Below are positions 9,925 to 21,572 of a DNA stretch of 64,000 nt, piece after piece. The stretch's first letter is position 1, and every line of letters begins with the position of its first letter. Origin of the DNA: Calliopum simillimum (lineage: Eukaryota; Arthropoda; Insecta; Diptera; Lauxaniidae); NCBI GenBank assembly GCA_951812925.1, contig OX638368.1, forward strand, positions 72,078,422-72,142,421, in the 5' to 3' direction. Position numbers and translations under genes: made by a program. The notes beneath the pieces are model-generated. The model searched no databases, was not told the origin of the DNA, and saw only the letters and a program-made list of their open reading frames with translations.

Positions 9925-10161
9925 GGGCCCCAAAAAGAGGGGCAGATAGAGGGTACTCATATGACTTCTCTTTTCAAATAGATTCAAATCTAATGCCAAA
10001 ATAACTCATACGAGTTTTCTTCTGATAAATCATTTGTTTAATAAATTTACATTCACACTATCAGAGTTGCCATATTTGACAACTCATAAGAGTTTCTGTA
10101 TGACTTCTCAGATAGTCTGAAGCGGCTTTTACCCTAACAAAATTGGTCCGTACAAGCTACC
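9925..10161. other. unassigned flank
   Basis: No coding potential or familiar repeat. A diffuse inverted similarity (CTCATATGACTTCTC near 9955 and CTGTATGACTTCTCAG near 10,095) may be the remnant of a MITE. It ends in ctacc, the presumed left target site of BEL-3. Confidence 0.3.
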
Positions 10162-11649
10162 TGTTAAATTTATAAGCTTTTTAATAAATTGAGAATTAAA
10201 AAAGTAGAGACAACACGTCTGTTCAATTTGACTTTAAATTTTATTCTAACAATAAATTTTATTCATACTAGTGGGCGGGATCGAATAACCGCCACGCCCA
10301 CTTTTTAACCCTTGAAAATTTTGATTCAATATTACTCGAAAACGGCTCCAACAATTTTGATGAAAATTTAGGAGGTCTTACCTCTGCAAACACGGATTAA
10401 TATTTGATATGCCGTTATATTGGGAAAATTCGTTGAAGGGCGTGGAACCGCTTACAAAAAGGAAGGAAACTAATAAAGCAATCATTCTAAAATTAACTGT
10501 TAGAAGCCTACTTGCGATATGGCATCTCTGATCTGAATCTGATTAAAATATCGCCATTGCGCGTGGAACCTCCCATACAAGCAAAATACGTTAAATGCTA
10601 TTTTTCGGAAATGTTGCAAGGTATTTGAATGAAATTTGGTACATAGGTACTGTTTAATAATACCTTGTAATAAACGAAAAGTGGGCGGGATCGAATAAGT
10701 GCCACGCCCACTTTTTAACCCTTGAAAATTTTTATTCCATATTACTCGAAAACAACTCCAACAATTTTAATGAAAATTTAAGAGACTGTGCCCCTCAAAA
10801 CTAGTATTAATATGTGATATGCCGTTTTATTGGAAAAACTCGTGAAGGGCGTGGCACCGCCCACAAAAATATAAAACGCTTTAAAAAGAAAACTACTAAA
10901 GAAATCGTTCTAAATTTAACTGAAGGGAGTCTACTTGCTATTAGGCACCTACGATCTAAAAGTGGGCCAAACGTCGCCGGTGCGCGTGAAACCTCCCATA
11001 CAAGTAAAACACATAAAATGCAATTTCTCGCAAATGATACAACATATTTTGATTAAATTTGGTATGAGGGTCTGGATCATGAGTATCTAAAGCATAACGA
11101 AAAGTGGGCGTTGTTCAATAATTGCCACGCCCAATTTTTACCAAAATAAAAATTTTAGTTAATAACTCAGGCGCAAAAAAAAATGGAATGAACTCTTTGT
11201 GTCTTATAGTATGTACTTTTTGACGCTGAATTCGTCATCAGCTGAACTGTCATTATAAATTCAGGATTTTGAAATATCCTTGCTTGAAGTTGAACAAAAC
11301 GCAGTGTTGCGAGTTATGATACATAAAACGAAAAATTTTGGGTGCTTGGCACCATTCGATACTTTGCGAGTTTTTTCTTGTTATTATTCTCATCGGTTAA
11401 TATATCAATTTGAAAGCATGACCATATGAGTATCATAACACAAAAAAGCTATGAATAAAAACATCGACTCAAATAATAAGATCAGATTGTTGACCGAGCA
11501 GGGATCGGTCTCCAGGTACTGTTGTACTTGTGTAAACAAAGTTCAGTTACTCTACAATCGAATATAAGGTGTTTCAAAAAAATAGCGAATTTTTTAAAGC
11601 AGAAATAGTTAATATGTAAAAAGTTATTTTATTATAAATGGCTTAAACA
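10162..11649 (-). repeat. BEL-3 left (3') LTR, interrupted
   Basis: Homology to the 33,748 LTR covers 10,162-about 10,255 and about 11,556-11,649. A polypurine tract (minus strand CCCCCAAGGGGTAGTA) directly adjoins it at 11,650. The middle is replaced by the tandem repeat at 10,256-11,555. Confidence 0.75.
10256..11555. repeat. three-unit tandem repeat inserted in the BEL-3 LTR
   Basis: Units begin AGTGGGCGGG/GTT-ATCGAATAA at about 10,269, 10,679 and 11,101 (period about 410-420), each containing GGGCGTGG(C/A)ACCGC and CCACGCCCACTTTTTA. They are about 80-85 percent alike by eye. There is no ORF beyond chance. Similar GGCGTGGCACC blocks occur in the DINE-like copies, so this may be an amplified relative. 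Confidence 0.6.
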
Positions 11650-11693
11650 TACTACCCCTTGGGGGCCTGTGGACCCAAAGTGGCCTAAATCTC

Positions 11694-12231
11694 TTATGGA
11701 AGTGGGCATAACTTATGAATATTTCTCTTGATCACTCCAGCCTTTGTTTTCAACGAAACGACTCTAACTAAACCATTGGAGCCAGGAATAGCTTCTAGGA
11801 CCCGTCCCATTATCCATTTAGTTGGATGTATATTATCCTCAGCCACTGTCACCAAAGTATCGACTTCTATATTTTGACATGTCTGCTTCCATTTATGGCG
11901 TACTTTCAATTGAGTTAAATATTCTCTAATCCATCTCCTCCACGATGGTTTGCACTACTTGAATACGTTTCCACCTGTTGACATGAGATATGTTCAGCTC
12001 TTCTTTAATCAAAGGCTCTGGATAAGCATTTACAGCGCGGCCAATTAAAAAATGACCTGGTGTCAAGGCATCTAAGTCACTAGGATCTGATGATTGTGGA
12101 CACAGTGGCCGTGAGTTCATGATAGCCTGCACTTGAGCAGTTACAGTACATAATTCTTCAAACGTGAGAGCTGCACCGTGAATCTGATGGACCAATAGCT
12201 TCTTCGCAACCTTGATGGCACTTTTCCACAA
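11694..12231 (-). pseudogene. BEL-3 integrase C-terminus and DUF5641 remnant
   Basis: 11694-11909 reads KVRHKWKQTCQNIEVDTLVT ... WIMGRVLEAIPGSNGLVRVV ... IHKLCPLP, the C-terminal DUF5641 segment of BEL/Pao polyproteins. 11926-12231 reads WKSAIKVAKKLLV ... ALTFEELCTVTAQVQAIMNS RPL ... GHFLIG. A frameshift near 11,925 separates them. The residue where the catalytic Glu is expected (GLWEAAVK in BEL-1 and BEL-2) is Lys here (GLWKSAIK), so the integrase would be dead even without the shifts. Confidence 0.85.
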
Positions 12232-12693
12232 CCCGCCAAAGTGCGGTGATCGTGGCGGAATGAAATTAAATTTTACTCCTTGTGCTGTGCTCGCTTCGGA
12301 AATACAATCATTCGTTGACTTTTGCCAAAATTGCTCAGCCAGCTCTCTTAGTACCCTGGAGGCTCAGACAAAGTATGTGGCATTGTCACAAAATAGCTCT
12401 GAACTTATTATTCGCCTGGCCCAAAATCTTTTAAGAGCCGCAATAAAAGCCGCTGCACTCAAATCCGTGACAACTTCAATATGGCATGCCTTTGTTGCAA
12501 AACAAATAAAAAATGTCAGGTACGCCATGGAAGGTTTTTTACCACGAGCTAAGGCCATCGTAAAGGAATGAGAACCTAGAAGAATCAGCGGATGTTTAGT
12601 GGCAAACATAAATTCAGGATTTTCAAGGCGGCCGCCAACACGTAGAAGAGGAACGGATCCACTATGATCAATGAAGGGATTCAGTTTCTGCAA
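12232..12693 (-). pseudogene. BEL-3 integrase core remnant with internal deletion
   Basis: Reads LNPFIDHSGSVPLLRVGGRL ... KHPLIL, then jumps to ARGKKPSMAYLTFFICFATK, ACHIEVVTDLS and LFCDNATYFV. The zinc-binding domain and the first catalytic Asp between KHPLIL and GKKP are deleted. The second Asp (CDNAT) remains. The frame is lost at about 12,364. Confidence 0.8.
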
Positions 12694-12779
12694 TTTCGAG
12701 GACTAAGCTGATTTCCCTTTTGCTATTACCTGCCATTCATCAGTAAATTGTGTAGTCTGAACATGTAATTCGGCTACAG

Positions 12780-13085
12780 ATAGAGGCCCAAAAAATTGCA
12801 TTTTTTCGCGCTAAGTGGAAGCCCATCTAAAAATATAACCAAATACACGGTTAAGCTTCATATAGTTATTACCAAAATTGCAACTCCCAATCAAGTCCTC
12901 AGGAGATTCGTTTCAAATGATTGTCATCGTGATGAAACTCTTACGCTCTTCCATATAAGGTTTAGATTGACTGCATTCGGCATTCTTAAAGACAGGCCAA
13001 GTATCAGCTGAATCGGCAAGAAAGTCTGGTCCACTTTGACACAATTCACAATTAATCAGTACGTAACTTGGTAGAAGTGCTCTCA
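12780..13085 (-). pseudogene. BEL-3 RNase H-integrase linker remnant
   Basis: LINCELCQSGPDFLADSADT WPVFKN followed by MEERKS matches the stretch between RNase H and the integrase zinc finger of BEL/Pao Pol (compare the GPLFLSGNEEQWP segment of BEL-1). At about 13,085 it joins directly to the N-terminal part of RT, so most of RT and all of RNase H are deleted. Confidence 0.65.
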
Positions 13086-13845
13086 TGATGCAGCACTGCA
13101 TGGTGTGGCATAAAATATTTCATCTTTGAGACTTCTGCGTTTTCTTTTTTCAATTCCAAGTTATGATCTAATTTCCGCTCTAAATTCAGAAATTTCTTCA
13201 AAGCAATCGAGTATTACTCTCCGAGTGAGCTTGAATTGATCTTGAAAGATAGGCGTACCATAAATCGTCTAGACAAAGGGCATTTAACCGAAGCTAGAAA
13301 CTGTTCTTCAAAATACTGCTCTTCAGACGTAAGTGTACAAGTGTACTTTGATGTTTCTTTACAAAGTCAAAACATTTCAACCAAATCTGAAAGTTTTTGT
13401 GTATCATTTTCTGTAGCTAGATGTGCCGATGCAACATACGGAGAATTAGTACTAGGCTTGTATTCTCCAGCTAAGAGCCATCCCAGCAATGATTTTTGCA
13501 GCGCCGGATTGTTTTCTCCTAAACTTATTTGGCCCACACACATCAGCTTAAAAAACACAGCAACACCTAATAACATATCGATCTCTTTGATCTTACTAAA
13601 ATTGGGGTCAGCTAGTTCAACATTTTTTGGTAAATGCCAAGACTATATATTTAAGTTTTGCTTTGAACCATACTGTGTTATTTCTAAAATCACTACAAAC
13701 TCTAATTGTTCAGAAAAATTAGTTACCGCGGACTGAATTAAAGTTGTGACTTCTCCCGTGACCTCTGCCCTTGCGTCACCCATACCATTAATGGTAATGT
13801 TAGTTGCAGCTGGTGTAAAGTCGAGAGCACTGACGAAGTTATCTA
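13086..13845 (-). pseudogene. BEL-3 protease tail and start of RT region
   Basis: Minus-strand readings include KIKEIDMLLGVAVFFKLMCV GQISLGENNPALQKSLLGWL (13,367-13,590), the DUF1758 protease tail. Next come EEQFLASVKCPLSRRFMVRL, FLNLERKLDHNLELKKEN and MKYFMPHHAVLHHES, the segment before RT. Stops and shifts are present (for example in the GEYYSIAL region at about 13,210). Confidence 0.8.
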
Positions 13846-15727
13846 TATATTAATACGCAAGACAAAAATTTGTCCATCTTTTTTTACTTTGTTAGAAATC
13901 CTCTTCAACTTTGAATTATACACCATTGGAAAAGTTTTTGTGTGAAGGTGTGCACAAAGTTAAAATTATTTTAATTTTTGCATTTTACTCAGGTAAAATT
14001 AAATACTAATTTTTCAATATTGACAACAACAAAATACACGGTCACACATAGCTGAAATGAGAATACAGCACAAAGAGAAAGACGAAAAACTAAAGCACTG
14101 ACAGACACATGTTGGTTTTTTTTTTTTTTTTTTTGCTTTCGCTTCGCTAACATCGCACAAGGGATGACAAATGTGTACCAAATATCAAAAAAAAAGGACT
14201 AAAAGTACCAAAACTTCAACAGATCCAAGATTTGCATTAAAATATAGTTCAGTGCTCACATTTTTATGGCCAATATGCATCATCTTCTGCTGAGGTCGAT
14301 GCGCCTACTTATCTCTAAATATTTATTTACAATGCAGTGGCATACCTTGAGGAGCGAAGGGAGCCATGCAAAACGGGCTTATAAGCGGCGGCATTCATCA
14401 ATTTGGATTAATTTTTCGAGATCGAATTTAATAAACTTTTTTCTTTGTTGGTCAAAACTTTTTGGGCATATGGTCCATTATTTATTGCTATTCCTTTAAT
14501 TTTGCTCTACGTATATTTTTCGGTTTGTGCGTAGTGACACGTAGGGTTCATGATGGTGGGGACTTAGATTTTTTGTAGTTTCCTACAACAAATAAACGGA
14601 ATCATTTGAGCGAGAGAATGAATTTTTGTTAAGCGGTCACGATAATTCATTTTATGAAGTGCTTTGCTGACAGACTTAATGGGGTATAAGTGCTTCGATT
14701 TAACAAATGAAAAAAATAATGTAATACTTTATAAAGAAGTGAAAATGCATTATTTTGAGAAAAGAGTGCAACAACTTAAAACAAGTTTATCCATTTACAT
14801 TAGCTGTGTTTTAGACGACAGTTTTCAGTGTTTCATTAAGCACTCTCTTAGAAAAGTATGGGAAAGTAACAACAAAAGTGTTTAATTTAACACTGATAAA
14901 CTCGCGTGTTTAATTTTTAAATACGAAGTAGATCTGAGAATGTTGCCATTTTACACTGAATATTAGCTGTGGTTAATGGGATTTTAACATAGTGGCCACA
15001 CATTTTTATCCATCCTTTTGGCATTCAGAGAAAAGTGCGGAAGCGAAAAGCATAATAAAGTAAAATAAAATAAGAAGGCAAGAGTGTACAAATTCATTTA
15101 AAATATTAACACGCTGCCGTCTAAAACACAGCTATTAACATGTTTGTTTTTTTTTTTCTAAACGGAAATTTTGAAGATAAATTTTCAATTAGAAAAAAAT
15201 ATGCCAAAAAGAACGGATATGGTTATTTTAAGTTGTATCTGCACTAATTTTCTGCAAACTTAAGTCTTTTACCTGCTATTAACAAACAGAATAAAAATAA
15301 AACACATAAGAGCTGGTTCACACACACGACTAAATTATCGGGCGATAGTTACAGTGGGAAGCGGTCCCTCCGCTTGACTACAAATAGTACTATCGCTCTA
15401 AATGGTTGTAATAGAAAAATATGAAAGAGAATAAAAAAAAAACCAGATTCGCCACCATCCATATGCCCTATGTGTGACTTATGCCTTAACGAACAAAGCA
15501 TATAGCATTAAGAGAAATAGCTGAAACACAATGCGGCAGTGGCAGCTATTTCATATTTAAATGCTTAGTGCAAACTCACACGAAGGGCACGAGCACGTCA
15601 AATTTGTAGGCAAACGGAGGGATATGAAAGCACCATGGGACCCACGGGATTTTTTAAATTGTACCAAATAGCAAAAGTGACAAGTGTCAAAAAGTACCAA
15701 AATTATTTAATTTATTTGTGGTCGAGT
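13846..15727. other. unidentified insertion inside the BEL-3 protease region
   Basis: This separates the DSGSQ active-site end of the protease (15,735-15,785) from the rest of it. There is no recognisable coding sequence. It holds short inverted repeats (GCTGTGTTTTAGACG near 14,803 and CGTCTAAAACACAGC near 15,117) and twice a word of the type GTACCAAATA-CAAAA (14,175 and 15,658). It may be one or more degenerate DNA transposons; I could not find a TSD. Confidence 0.4.
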
Positions 15728-16554
15728 TTAGACCACTGGGTGATACTAGTAAAGTTAAGTTGGCTTCCAGAATCATGAATTGCACGAGATTTTATCAATT
15801 GCCTTTTGCGATTTTTACAAAGAGCACAGCAGTGGCTAGAAAATTGATGCTGCAGCACGAAAGCAATGAAGCATGAACTTCCTTTCCAGGTTCGACAGCG
15901 ACTGATGTTCTCTCTAATTGTTTGCTGTTTTCTCTATGCAGCAACTGGTGATGACCCTTTACAAATTTCACAAGGTGGCAAGCGGCAGTCCTTGACAGAA
16001 TGCTTCTTCTCCAGGCACACAAGGCATAGCGAATATTTTTTAACCTCAAAATATCGCTGCAGCGGAGTAAGCTTAACGAACGCCGGACAACCAACTAAAG
16101 TGTGTGATTCGCCACAAGAAGGGCACTTATACAATGAAGTGCTGACAATTGCTGCAAGAGCACTCTTTTTCTCAGCTGGAAGTCGCTTATTAACCACTTT
16201 TCTGGAAGAAAAAAAAACCAAAATTTTTTGCTTCTTTATTAAAATTGAACTCACGATTTTCTAATGATGTGCAACGAATTTAGATAGTTTATCCCATGGT
16301 GGAAGATTTTTACAGTCAAAATCAGTGTCCCATTTTGCCATAGTTTCATCATCTATTTTTGAACGAACCAAATTAAACAAAATTACATTCATCAAATCCT
16401 CGTGGCTGCCAAGCGATTGCTGCGAACGAAGATGAGAGTTGGAGGGATCGACAATTTTACGCAATGATGTTGGGCATGGCTGGATGACATGTGGAAGATC
16501 AAAAAGTTCCTTAACATGAGCTTGAAAAATGATAGCACTGTTGTCAAAACGCTG
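15728..16554 (-). pseudogene. BEL-3 protease active site, zinc knuckles and Gag core
   Basis: Upstream to downstream on the minus strand: Gag core RFDNSAIIFQAHVKELFDLP ... LMNVILFNLVRSKID ... LPPWDKLSKFVAHH (16,560-16,261); a stop; zinc knuckles CPSCGESHTLVGC and CLVCLEKKHSVKDC (about 16,130-15,990); then protease RAIHDSGSQLNFTS (about 15,785-15,740). Family order is kept, with stops at 16,261 and about 15,934. Confidence 0.82.
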
Positions 16555-17430
16555 CACAGTGCTGCGAAGAAGGCATTTGCGTAAAAAATTTTTGTTCAAA
16601 TTTAAATTTTTTTTTATGCCATTCTACAGCAAATAGTCCAATTAAGAAATCCCCCGAAAGTTATTGAAAACTAGAGTGATTTGTAAGTGTTACAGCTTGT
16701 TAAAGTCGAACTTTTTTTCGGAAAAAAAACATTTAAGAAAAGTTGCTAATCGCAGAACTTTTTAAAAATAATTGCTGCTCCTAAACCTCAAAAGCAATTG
16801 TTATAAAATAAAGTGCATACAATAGCCTACATACCCATTTATTTTTAATATTTTTTGTATGCAAATTTTTTTAGTCAAATTAAAGGTATTTTAAAAGATA
16901 TATAAAAAAATTTTCAAATATTAAAAACCGGAAAATGCTAATTTTCTTTAGAGCAGGAAAAAAAAAAGACGGGACTTGCGGGCATTGTTCTAAAACGTAC
17001 AGATAGTGCAGATTCCATATTTTAAGATAGGAAAAATTCACAACCCCGTTTTTCCCCGTTTACTTTAAATATTTATCTGAATACCCGTATTTACGTAAAA
17101 ACCAATGATTTTATAAAATTTCCACCACAAAATTTTTTCAAATGTTTTTGACTTTCTTTTAAATTTGATTTTTTTCTACAGCATACGTCAAAAACACTTT
17201 GAACTATAAAAATTTTAATATGGTTTTTTACAGCCTAAAAACACGCACAAAAATTTTTTCCAGTTAAGATTCGTGGTTTTATTTATTTGAATATCTTTTT
17301 TTCTATTCATTGCATTTAAAAATTAATTGCATTTCTGAAAACAGCGTAAAAAAATGTATCAGTATGGTAAATCTCATTGAAACCAAAACTGTGGAAATGC
17401 CGTTCCGTTGTATGGAGTGACAGCACTGTG
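16555..17430. mobile_element. non-autonomous DNA transposon with CACAGTGCTG ends
   Basis: Inverted ends CACAGTGCTG ... CAGCACTGTG are flanked by the direct repeat cgctg (16,550-16,554 and 17,431-17,435). Removing the element and one duplicate restores the BEL-3 Gag reading LLKQRFDN with no frame change, which confirms the borders. The AT-rich interior has no transposase. The short TSD and CAC-start suggest a Chapaev/CACTA-like group, but the family is not settled. Confidence 0.8.
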
Positions 17431-17580
17431 CGCTGCTTTAACAAATCTAGAGCATGACTATAGTTTTCAGCCTTAACCTCCAATGACTCAATTGTCCGCA
17501 TCGGTACAGCTTCCAAGCACGAGCGCAAGTATAAAAACTTTGCAAAGTTGTCAAGATCTGGATCTGAATCTACCACGGAA
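17431..17580 (-). pseudogene. BEL-3 Gag core fragment
   Basis: MVDSDPDLDNFAKFLYLRSC LEAV ... SLEVKAENYSHALDLLKQR is the DUF1759-type segment. It continues across the 16,555-17,430 element and breaks off at about 17,580, where later insertions begin. The matching N-terminal Gag piece is at 33,108. Confidence 0.8.
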
Positions 17581-17738
17581 CAAAACGTGCTATACTAGTT
17601 AGTCCAATCGATGTATTTTCCACTAAAAGTGGGCAGTGGCATTTTTGGCAAATTAGAGAAGCGCGTCGTGTTCATTATTGAATTACTGCGTACCTGATGA
17701 AAGCTTTGCACTGTAGGGCTCGATCTTAAGCACTCATT

Positions 17739-18650
17739 ATTCTACTTGACACAGAAAAAGCCTTTGATTCAGTTTGGCATAATGGGTTATTATTTAAACT
17801 CGTAAATTACGGTTTTCCTTTACAATTAATCAAAATAGTAAAAAGCTTTCTCACAAATAGATTCTTTTGAGTTCATATAAATGATGAACATTCTGATTTC
17901 ATCAATATATCAGCTGGAGTTCCTCAAGGATCAGTGATAGGACCGCTGCTTTATATTATCTATTGCTCCGCTTTTCCCAGGTCTTCGAATAGCGAATATG
18001 GTGCTTATGCTGATGATACAGAAATATTTTATGCGCATGAATTTGGCCAAAATGTTTTGACTGAATTACAATGCAAACTAAATAATGTTGTACAATACTT
18101 TGATAAGTCGAAAATTAAAAATAACGCTAGTAAAACACAAGCCACCTTTTTACGAGAAAAAGAAGAGTTTGGTTTTAACCTAGCTCGAAAATAGTAATTA
18201 ACGGATTTGAAGTTCCATGGTCAAATAATGTTAAGTATCTAGGAGTTCAGCTTGACCAAAAATTAATTTTTCGAGAGCATGTCATGAATACAATAAATAA
18301 ATTCAATATAGCTAAGAAAATCTGTATCCGTTAATAAATCGATACTCAAAATTAAGTAATGAAAATAAAATTATAATTACGAAAGTTATCTTTCAATCAA
18401 TAATATTATATGCTTGTCCTGTCTGGGGTTCTTGTGCAAAAAGCATATAAATAAATTACAAGTTTGCCAAAAGAAACTTTTAAAAATTAATTTAAATTTA
18501 CCTTGGCATTTTTCAACAAAAGAATTACATAAAAAATCCAACGTTAATTTAATATCAGCTCGTATCCAAAAAATAACTGCTAAATTTATAATGTTGAGTC
18601 GCATTTCTGATAACACTGCATTACAAATAATTAATATGTGTGTGTAACAT
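17739..18650 (+). pseudogene. jockey/CR1-type non-LTR reverse transcriptase remnant
   Basis: Frame 17,739-18,194: LDTEKAFDSVWHNGLLFKLV, then an in-frame TGA after RFF, GVPQGSVIGPLLYIIYC and YADDTEIF (palm motif at about 18,010). After a shift: NGFEVPWSNNVKYLGVQLDQ, and another frame to SIILYACPVWGSCAKKHINK ... LQVCQKKLLKINLNLPW (18,400-18,500). The order is that of the RT palm and thumb in jockey-superclade LINEs. The endonuclease half and the 3' end are not visible. Non-functional. Confidence 0.85.
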
Positions 18651-19965
18651 TTTGCAAAACATTTTTTCTAAACTAATTTGAGATCGTTGAGTCCAAAAAT
18701 AGCATTTATTTTTTTTTTTCCTGAGGGCCGTTCTGGAGATAATCGACCTTTTCGATTTTTTAGGTTACAGTTACATTTTTCGAACATATTTTGAGAAATG
18801 CAATTTTGACCGAATTTGTTTTTACCCTATTATAGAAAAAAAATTTTTATACTTCCAACAAGTGTACCAATATCTAAGATCCGATTCAAATTTGCTGAGT
18901 TATCGCAACGAAAAGTTAATTTTTATAGTTGGTTTTTATATGTGTGTGTAACATTTTGCAAACCATTTTTTCTAAACTAAATTGAGATCGTTGAGTAAAA
19001 TAATAGCATTAATTTTTTTTTTCCTAAGGGCCGTTCTGGAGATAATCAATCTTTTCGATTTTTTAGGTTAGAGTTACATTTTTTCGAACATATTTTGAGA
19101 AACGCAATTTTGACCGAATTTATTTTTACCCTATTATAGAAAAAAATTTCTATTCTTCCAACAAGTGTACCATTATCTAAGATCCTATTCAAATTTGCTT
19201 AGTTATAACAACGAAAAGTTAATTTTTATAGTAGTTTTTTACACTTTTTCGTGTTTAAGCCAAATTAAACACGGTTTTTTGCCAGAATCTTATACAGATA
19301 TATATTTTTTATATTTTAATTCAATAGTGTATTTAATTGCAAATATTTTGAATTCAATTTTAGCACAATCGAATTATGTTTTAAAAAGTTAATTGGTTTT
19401 AGTGAAATAAGACCATTTCGATTTTCATAGAAAAAAATGAATTTTTTCAACAAAAATTTAAAAATTAATTTGTGTTTTCTATGAAAAATCGAAATGGTCT
19501 TATTTCACTTAAACCTTAATACCTTTTTAAAAAATGATCCGATTATGCTAAAATTGAACTCCAAATATTTGCAATTGAATACACCATTGAATTAAAATAC
19601 AAAAATATATATTTGTATAAGCTACTGACAAAAAACCGTGTTTAATTTGGCTTAAGCACGAAAAAGTGTAAAAAAACTGCTCTAAAAATTAACTTTTCTT
19701 GCTATAACTTAGGCAATTTGAATCGGATCTTAGATATTGGTACACTTGTTGGAAGTTCAAGGATTTTTCTCTATAATAGTGTAAAAACATATTCGATCGA
19801 AATTAAGTTTCTCAAAATATGTTCGAAAAAATGGAGCTATAACCTTAAAAATAGAAAAGGTCGATTATCTCGAGAACGGCCCCTAGGAAAAAAAAATAAA
19901 TGTGATTTTCAGACTCAGCGACCCCAAATTAGTTTAGAAAATATAGTCTGCAATATGTTACATTT
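18636..19965. repeat. foldback palindrome, family C, left arm duplicated in tandem
   Basis: About 300 bases starting at GTAACATTTTGCAAA (18,645) are repeated from about 18,945. The second copy plus following sequence is inverted from about 19,452 to 19,965 (ending TATGTTACATTTTG). The arms are about 85-90 percent alike. The centre pairs AATAAGACCATTTCGATTTT with AAAATCGAAATGGTCTTATT. It carries the shared CAGCGACCCCAAATTA core (19,916-19,931). No ORF is credible. Confidence 0.85.
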
Positions 19966-20315
19966 TGGCTGTTGTCTAGGGTTGCCAACCGTACTATAAT
20001 ATATAGTATTGTTCTATATTTTGGGTCTGCGTACTATATACTGTTGAAGAAATATATAGTAGGGTAAGGGAGGGAAATATGGACTACGTGGGTAATATGG
20101 ACCACACGGTTATTTCCCACTGCATACATAGGATTTACCGTTATTCATGTTCAAACTTGGCGCTAATACCTAAAGCTTATAATAGGGCGATTTTAGCGTT
20201 CGGTGAAGTCGCATGTTTCTGTAAAGTTGATTTTTCTAAAAAAAGATCAGTGATAATTTTTTTCTAGTGAGTATATTTCATTGGTTTACTTTAAAGACAT
20301 CGCGTTTTTAAATAA

Positions 20316-20690
20316 ATGGTTAATTATATAAAGTCAGTGAATACCATTTATAATTTATTAGCACAAATAAGTTCATTAACCAAAAGAGTTTTTGTTAAAA
20401 AACCATTTATTTCACCAACACGTGCTGTGGGTAATATGGACCACCAGAGAAAAAAGCCGCAAAAACAAATGTATTTATCATCTTTTTCAGATGGGGAATC
20501 TAGTTGCAGTTTTCATGACGAGTCTAATAGTCATTATATGTAATTCATTAACTACAAAGGAAAAAAATTATACAAAATGCATATAATGTAATACCCTTTA
20601 CTCAGAAGATCGACGTGGCGAAATTTGGGTTGAATGTGTATTCTGACGTTCTTGGAGTCATGAAAAATGTGCCGAACATGGAAGTGACAT
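20316..20690 (+). pseudogene. C-terminal remnant of a pogo-like transposase
   Basis: 20,440-20,540 reads RKKPQKQMYLSSFSDGESSC and a Ser/Asp/Glu-rich tail. A later frame (about 20,605-20,690) reads EDRRGEIWVECVF, stop, RSWSHEKCAEHGSDIFICNF C, the Cys/His-rich end common in insect pogo/jerky-type DDE transposases. One Cys codon has become TGA. The DNA-binding and DDE domains are absent. The family call rests on this tail and the TA TSD. Confidence 0.5.
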
Positions 20691-20748
20691 TTTTATATGC
20701 AACTTCTGTACCAAATGGACTATATGGTCCATATTATACTACACTTTT

Positions 20749-21572
20749 TATACCCTACACCCAGGGTATATTCACTTTGTCCTTCCGTTTGTAACGCAGA
20801 GAAGGAGGCGTGGCAGGTATAGAAAAGTATATATATTCTTGATCAGCGTCACCTCCTGAGTCGATATAGCTATGTCCGTCTGTCTGGCTGTCTGGCTGGC
20901 TGGCTGGGTGGCTGGCTGGCTGGGTGGCTGGCTGGCTGTGTGTTGAAATACACTTTTTGGGAAAACTGAGCAAGATAATTCAATGAAATTTGGTACGCTG
21001 CCTCCGTCGTCAAAGTTAGCTCGGGGGATTGAAAATGAGCAAAATCGGTCAACGGACACGCCTACCGCCCATACAAAAATTATATTCAAAATGCAATTTT
21101 AGGAGTATTTTTCACGACAATGCAACCACAATACATATAAGTACTACGAATTGTAAGCGCAAGCTCTGATAAAAATTTGAGCGAATTCGGACAAGAGGGC
21201 GTGGCACCTCCCATATAAGCAAAAGCTTCAAAACGCTATACTGAAAGCGTTTTTTGAGATATTCGAACCAAATTCGACTCAGACACTAAGAATTATAAAT
21301 GAAAGCTCTCAGCAAAAATTGGGTGAAATCAGACAAGGGGGCGTGGCACCTCCCATATAAGCAAAAGATTCAAAATGCTATACTGAAAGAGTTTTTGAGA
21401 TAATCCAACTAAATTTCACTCTGACACTAAAAACTATAAATGCAAGCTCTGAACAAAAACTGGGTGTACTCGGACAAGAGGGCGTGGCACCTCCCATATA
21501 AGCAAACTTTTCAAAATACTGCAGTGTAGGGTATTTATTTTTTGGCCAGGCCAAAATTTACACCCTTACTAG
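20749..21572 (+). repeat. DINE/Helentron-like dispersed repeat, copy 2 (complete)
   Basis: Begins with the hairpin TATACCCTACACCCAGGGTATA, has a GTCT/GGCT microsatellite at about 20,875-20,940, three internal units of about 120 bases around GAGGGCGTGGCACCTCCCAT, a palindrome TTGGCCAGGCCAA near the end, and ends ACCCTTACTAG before a T run. It is nearly identical to the 34,319 copy. CTAG after a hairpin and GTCY-type microsatellites are features of Helentron-derived DINE-1 elements; membership is inference. Confidence 0.8.

Noticed and set aside
11234..11245. TCATCAG (CTGATGA on the minus strand)
   Set aside because: No helix II followed by GAAA; chance occurrence.
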